A DNA stretch of 26,605 bases, taken from positions 1-26,605 of the forward strand of contig CALJDR010000036.1 in NCBI GenBank assembly GCA_938023515.1, in the 5' to 3' direction. A program made the translations under genes and the position numbers. Numbering within the stretch: the first letter of the stretch is position 1; each line of letters begins with the position of its first letter. This document shows positions 23,822 through 26,605 of this stretch, in pieces. The notes under the pieces are model-generated. The model was given only the letters and a program-made list of their open reading frames with translations, was not told the DNA's origin and made no database searches. This stretch comes from an uncultured Flavobacteriales bacterium. Its GTDB lineage: Bacteria > Bacteroidota > Bacteroidia > Flavobacteriales > UBA1820.

Positions 23822-24358
23822 ATGAATAAAAATCTCGTAAAGGCCATCAGATTCGCCGTTACAGTTCATCAGAACGTCAATGAGACTTACGATGGGGCCC
23901 CCTACTCGCTTCACTTGGCGATGGCAGCACATTATGGGGATGTTTTTTCACACCTCTTGCCGGCTGAAAAACGGGACGATATACTGGCGGGCATATGGCT
24001 GCACGACACTATCGAAGACTGCCGCCTTACTTATAATGACATACAGGCCGCATTCGGGAAACAGATTGCCGAATGGGTTTATGCCGTGACCAACAATCGC
24101 GGACGCAGCCGCAGCGAGCGGGCCAACGACGATTATTATCAGGGAATTGTCGCTACGCCGTATGCCACTTTCATCAAACTATGCGACCGACTGGCAAATG
24201 CGCGGTATTCGGCAACTATGGGAGATAAACGGATGGTAGAGGTTTACCGGAAAGAGCTGGACGGATTTCTCAGGAAACTGGATGGCGCCCAGGAAACCGA
24301 TTATTCTGCTATGCATGCAGCGCTGCGAAACATTCTCTCGCAAAACACCGCCGAATAA
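23822..24358 (+). CDS. Stand-alone HD-domain protein of the RSH (SpoT/MESH1-like) type
   Basis: A 178-residue metal-dependent phosphohydrolase fold that resembles the (p)ppGpp hydrolase half of RelA/SpoT proteins, without synthetase or regulatory domains. Motifs in order: H31 (YSLHLA), WLHDTIED (H61, D62, E65, D66), YNDIQAAFGKQIAEWVYAVTN (matching the D-I-x-x-x-F-G segment of RSH proteins) and KLCDRLANAR (D122). These supply the Mn-binding His, His-Asp and Asp. The arginine that normally precedes the first His and contacts the nucleotide base (as in RKSGEPYIIH of Rel enzymes) appears absent (ETYDGAPYSLH), so the substrate may differ. It follows rpsT behind a terminator; no clear promoter of its own was found. 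It converges with the BtuG-like gene. Confidence 0.85.
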   Translation: MNKNLVKAIRFAVTVHQNVNETYDGAPYSLHLAMAAHYGDVFSHLLPAEKRDDILAGIWLHDTIEDCRLTYNDIQAAFGKQIAEWVYAVTNNRGRSRSERANDDYYQGIVATPYATFIKLCDRLANARYSATMGDKRMVEVYRKELDGFLRKLDGAQETDYSAMHAALRNILSQNTAE

Positions 24359-24413
24359 ATAACGACCTGCCTCAGTATAGGATAATATATTTTCTCAGGA
24401 AGAATAGAACCAT

Positions 24414-24446
24414 ACAAAAAAGCACCCCTTTCGGGATGCTTTTTTT
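24414..24446. terminator. Bidirectional terminator
   Basis: AGCACCCC/GGGATGCT (24421-24428 with 24433-24440, one mismatch, TTTC loop) is flanked by an A run on the left and a T run on the right. It can end both the HD gene and the convergent BtuG-like gene. Confidence 0.88.
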
Positions 24447-24467
24447 ACTATTGACTAAGGGCTTTTG

Positions 24468-25583
24468 TTATCTTTCCTGTCCGGACTTGAAGCAGAAAGC
24501 CCCCGGTGTAATATCTACTTTAAACTGGTCCAGCAAATCCCCGTCCGGGGAATACTTAAACACCAACCCCCGCTGCACGTAATCGATCGCATCGCTGATA
24601 TATATCTCACCGGTATACGGGTTGACCCCCAAAGCATAAAACAGCCGGGTATCCTCCGCTACCAACGGGGTCGTGGGCAGGGAGGTCTGATCCACATTCA
24701 TCGCATATACCCCACTATTGGGTACACCGCCGCTGGCCCAACTGCCGTCGATGTAGTATATCCGGTCTTTAGCATCGTTTATGCACAATTCGGAAGGTGA
24801 AGATTCCATGGACGAGAAGGGAAGTATGAGTTCCACCGCAAAACGCTCCGCATCGATCTTTATCAGGCTGGCTCGCTCCTGCCCATACGGAGTTCCGGTG
24901 TAGCCTCCGTCGGAAAGCACCCAGATCTTCCCGTTCTTGTCGAGCACCATGCTGTTGGGCTGCTTGGTAACGGTCATCGAATCGACCAGTTCGTCGGTCC
25001 TCGTATCGATCTTATACACCTTATTATTAAAAGACCAACTGCACACGTACACATAATCCCCGAACTTCACCATCTGCTCGGTCCCGTTCACCTTGCCGGG
25101 GCCTTTAGTGGTACCCATATAAATATGGCCCGTCACTTGCAGGGTTTTGGGGTTGGCGATCGCCATCGAAGGGCTGTACAGGTCGGAAATATAGATCTTA
25201 TCCTCGTTCACCTGCTGGATATAACGCGGGGAGGTGAGCCCGGTAATAGCCCCCAAATACTTAAAAGTATTGATGTCGATCACATAGACCTTTCCGGAGT
25301 TGTTCACCACCACGAACCCTTTCCCGTCGATAATGGACATCGACTGGCATACGTCGCCCAACGGAAAATTGTTGGCGTTGTAGAATATTTGGTTGTCCAC
25401 CGTCCGGTTTTGCGTATCGTAATAGGACAGCGAAGCGTTTCCGTACATAAAGTTCCCTTCGTTGCAAATGAACACGCCCGGGCCGGGCCGGTCGTACTGC
25501 GTACCCCCTGTCATCAGGTCATCCCCGCATGAGAGAGCAAAAAGGCAGCAGCAGAATAGTAAAACGATCTTTATCTGTTTCAT
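24468..25583 (-). CDS. BtuG-like surface lipoprotein (beta-propeller, DUF5074/YncE type)
   Basis: Predicted cell-surface beta-propeller lipoprotein of 371 residues. The signal peptide ends ALSC (Cys19), followed by GDD, which fits the acidic surface-export signal of Bacteroidota lipoproteins. The body shows repeated propeller-blade patterns (GKVYVIDINTFKYLGAI, KIYISDLYSPSMAIANPKTLQVTGHI, YVYVCSWSFNNKVYKIDTRTDELVDSM, GEIYISDAIDYVQRGLVFKYSPDG). In Bacteroides, proteins of this kind encoded beside BtuB (BtuG) bind vitamin B12 very tightly and hand it to the receptor. It starts 10 bases after the stop of the BtuB-like gene, so the two are an operon. Binding of a different ligand cannot be excluded. 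Confidence 0.78.
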   Translation of the reverse strand: MKQIKIVLLFCCCLFALSCGDDLMTGGTQYDRPGPGVFICNEGNFMYGNASLSYYDTQNRTVDNQIFYNANNFPLGDVCQSMSIIDGKGFVVVNNSGKVYVIDINTFKYLGAITGLTSPRYIQQVNEDKIYISDLYSPSMAIANPKTLQVTGHIYMGTTKGPGKVNGTEQMVKFGDYVYVCSWSFNNKVYKIDTRTDELVDSMTVTKQPNSMVLDKNGKIWVLSDGGYTGTPYGQERASLIKIDAERFAVELILPFSSMESSPSELCINDAKDRIYYIDGSWASGGVPNSGVYAMNVDQTSLPTTPLVAEDTRLFYALGVNPYTGEIYISDAIDYVQRGLVFKYSPDGDLLDQFKVDITPGAFCFKSGQER

Positions 25584-25593
25584 AGCTTTGGGA

Positions 25594-26562
25594 TCAGTTG
25601 TACGAGAATTTTACGGAAAACAGGTAGTTGCGCCCCGGCATGGCCCGCCAGAGGATGGCCTGGTATTTCCGGTTGCCCACATTGTTTATCTTAGCGGCCA
25701 ATTCCACCGAGTAGTCCTTTCCGAACTTGATGCGCTTGCCGACCGTCATGTTATGAATGTCGTAGGCAGGCAGCGTATGGCGGGTGGACTGGTTGCTGGA
25801 CGTGGTGTAGCGTTCAGAGACAGCCGACCACACATAGTACAGGTAAAATCCCCGGTAATCGGCATCCAGCATGATATTGCCTTTGTGTACCGGGATATAG
25901 ATCAGCTGACGGCCTTTGGATTCGTCGTCCGGAAGATCCGGGTCTTCGTTGGTTGTACGTGTGTACGCATAATTCCCGGAAACATTGACTTTTAAACCCT
26001 TATGAAAATACCCCACTGAAAGGTCGATCTCTGTCCCTCGGGAAAAGACCTTCTTTACGTTCTCGGCCGTCCAGTAACGGAATTCACTCGGCCGCCACAT
26101 GATCCAGTCGTCTATCCAGGACATATAGCCGGTAACCGTTCCTGATACACTGAACCGCCCCATCGTCCGCGAATATTCGGCGGACACATCGGCCGAATAG
26201 CCCTCCTCGGGGCGTAGGTCAGGATTGCCTCCGGGCAGCCAGTAGAGGTCGTTGAGCGTGGGTTGGTGATAGTTGCGTGTACCGTTGACTTTCAGGTATA
26301 GCTTTTCCTCGGCCAATGGTTTGAACTCCACGCCGGCGGACGGCATCACCGGCGAGAACTTGGAATCCACCAAATCCTCCCGTACCAATGCATATATCGA
26401 AAACCAATCCGTAAAACTGTGATGGGCCGACAGGCTCAGCCCGAATTCCGTCCGCTGGGCGGAATAGCCCTCCTCGGTAATGCGGTCGAAGATGTTTACC
26501 GCATGATAATTGCCGTTGGCCACAGCCTTAATGGTCGTACAGCGCGAAGGATTGTATTCAAA
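25594..26562 (-). CDS. TonB-dependent outer membrane receptor, BtuB-like, 5'-truncated
   Basis: C-terminal 322 residues or so of a 22-strand TonB-dependent receptor; signal peptide, TonB box and plug lie beyond the contig. The N-terminal MYKRQ codons (26563-26577) are adapter sequence. The remaining barrel shows the alternating strand pattern and the conserved TLNDLYW and NPDLRPEEGYSADVS region common to BtuB-type receptors. The C-terminus, NVGNRKYQ...RAMPGRNYLFSVKFSYN, matches the MPGRNY-type last strand seen in cobalamin and siderophore receptors. The BtuG-like gene directly downstream supports a corrinoid role; without the N-terminal half this stays an inference. Confidence 0.82.
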   Translation of the reverse strand, partial: FEYNPSRCTTIKAVANGNYHAVNIFDRITEEGYSAQRTEFGLSLSAHHSFTDWFSIYALVREDLVDSKFSPVMPSAGVEFKPLAEEKLYLKVNGTRNYHQPTLNDLYWLPGGNPDLRPEEGYSADVSAEYSRTMGRFSVSGTVTGYMSWIDDWIMWRPSEFRYWTAENVKKVFSRGTEIDLSVGYFHKGLKVNVSGNYAYTRTTNEDPDLPDDESKGRQLIYIPVHKGNIMLDADYRGFYLYYVWSAVSERYTTSSNQSTRHTLPAYDIHNMTVGKRIKFGKDYSVELAAKINNVGNRKYQAILWRAMPGRNYLFSVKFSYN

Positions 26563-26605
26563 CTGTCTCTTATACACATCTCCGAGCCCACGAGACTCGA
26601 CGTCA
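26563..26605 (-). other. Illumina Nextera adapter and i7 index (artefact)
   Basis: The reverse complement of the adapter at 1-48: mosaic end 26563-26581 (CTGTCTCTTATACACATCT), the rest of the read-2 adapter to 26596, the same 8-base index reversed (TCGACGTC, 26597-26604) and one base of P7. Confidence 0.98.

Noticed and set aside
1..26605. Terminal inverted repeats suggesting a linear plasmid or phage
   Set aside because: The repeats are Nextera adapter plus index sequence.

Overview
This window looks like one complete short-read contig from a Bacteroidota chromosome, most likely a gut member of the Bacteroidales. The SusC/SusD pair, TAnnTTTG-type promoters, split exbB-exbD-exbD-tonB cluster, OmpA-type porin and lipoproteins all point there. 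A Rikenellaceae/Alistipes-like source is my guess from protein flavour only. Both ends carry the same Illumina Nextera adapter and index (1-48 and 26563-26605), so the two terminal genes are cut by library artefact and their apparent N-termini (MYKRQ) are adapter translation.

Layout. 49-954: 3' part of enolase with an unusual Ala/Lys/Pro tail. 1089-3716 (-): alaS, convergent with eno. 3876-7243 (+): M23 peptidase, MerR-type regulator, ruvB and queG, tightly packed, followed by tRNA-Gln(TTG) with its own promoter. 7454-8596 (-): OmpA-family outer membrane protein. 8884-10921 (+): MATE efflux pump and cytidylate-kinase-like protein. 10922-11437: a 516-base gap with promoter candidates and a hairpin. 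11438-17346 (+): the TonB energising cluster exbB, exbD, exbD, tonB, a 63-residue membrane protein, a PstS-like lipoprotein and a TPR protein. 17397-17840 (-): an isolated phage-tail-like gene. 17948-22731 (-): susD and susC. 22732-23195: AT-rich gap ending in a strong promoter for tRNA-Glu(TTC), tRNA-Glu(CTC) and rpsT. 23822-24358 (+): stand-alone RSH-type HD hydrolase. 24468-26562 (-): a BtuG-like surface lipoprotein and the C-terminal half of a BtuB-like receptor.

How the genes fit together. Much of the window concerns the outer membrane. The ExbB/ExbD/TonB complex would power SusC and the BtuB-like receptor, both TonB-dependent transporters present here. SusD and the BtuG-like protein are the surface lipoprotein lids or binders that pair with them. 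The remaining genes are housekeeping: glycolysis, alanine charging, Holliday junction migration, queuosine synthesis, tRNAs and ribosomal protein S20.

No CRISPR array, insertion sequence or rRNA was seen. The most interesting unexplained points are the PstS-like lipoprotein lacking an obvious phosphate loop inside the TonB cluster, the orphan phage-tail-like gene with its own promoter, the enolase tail, and the single-domain HD protein that keeps the metal-binding motifs of alarmone hydrolases but appears to lack the nucleotide-contacting arginine.
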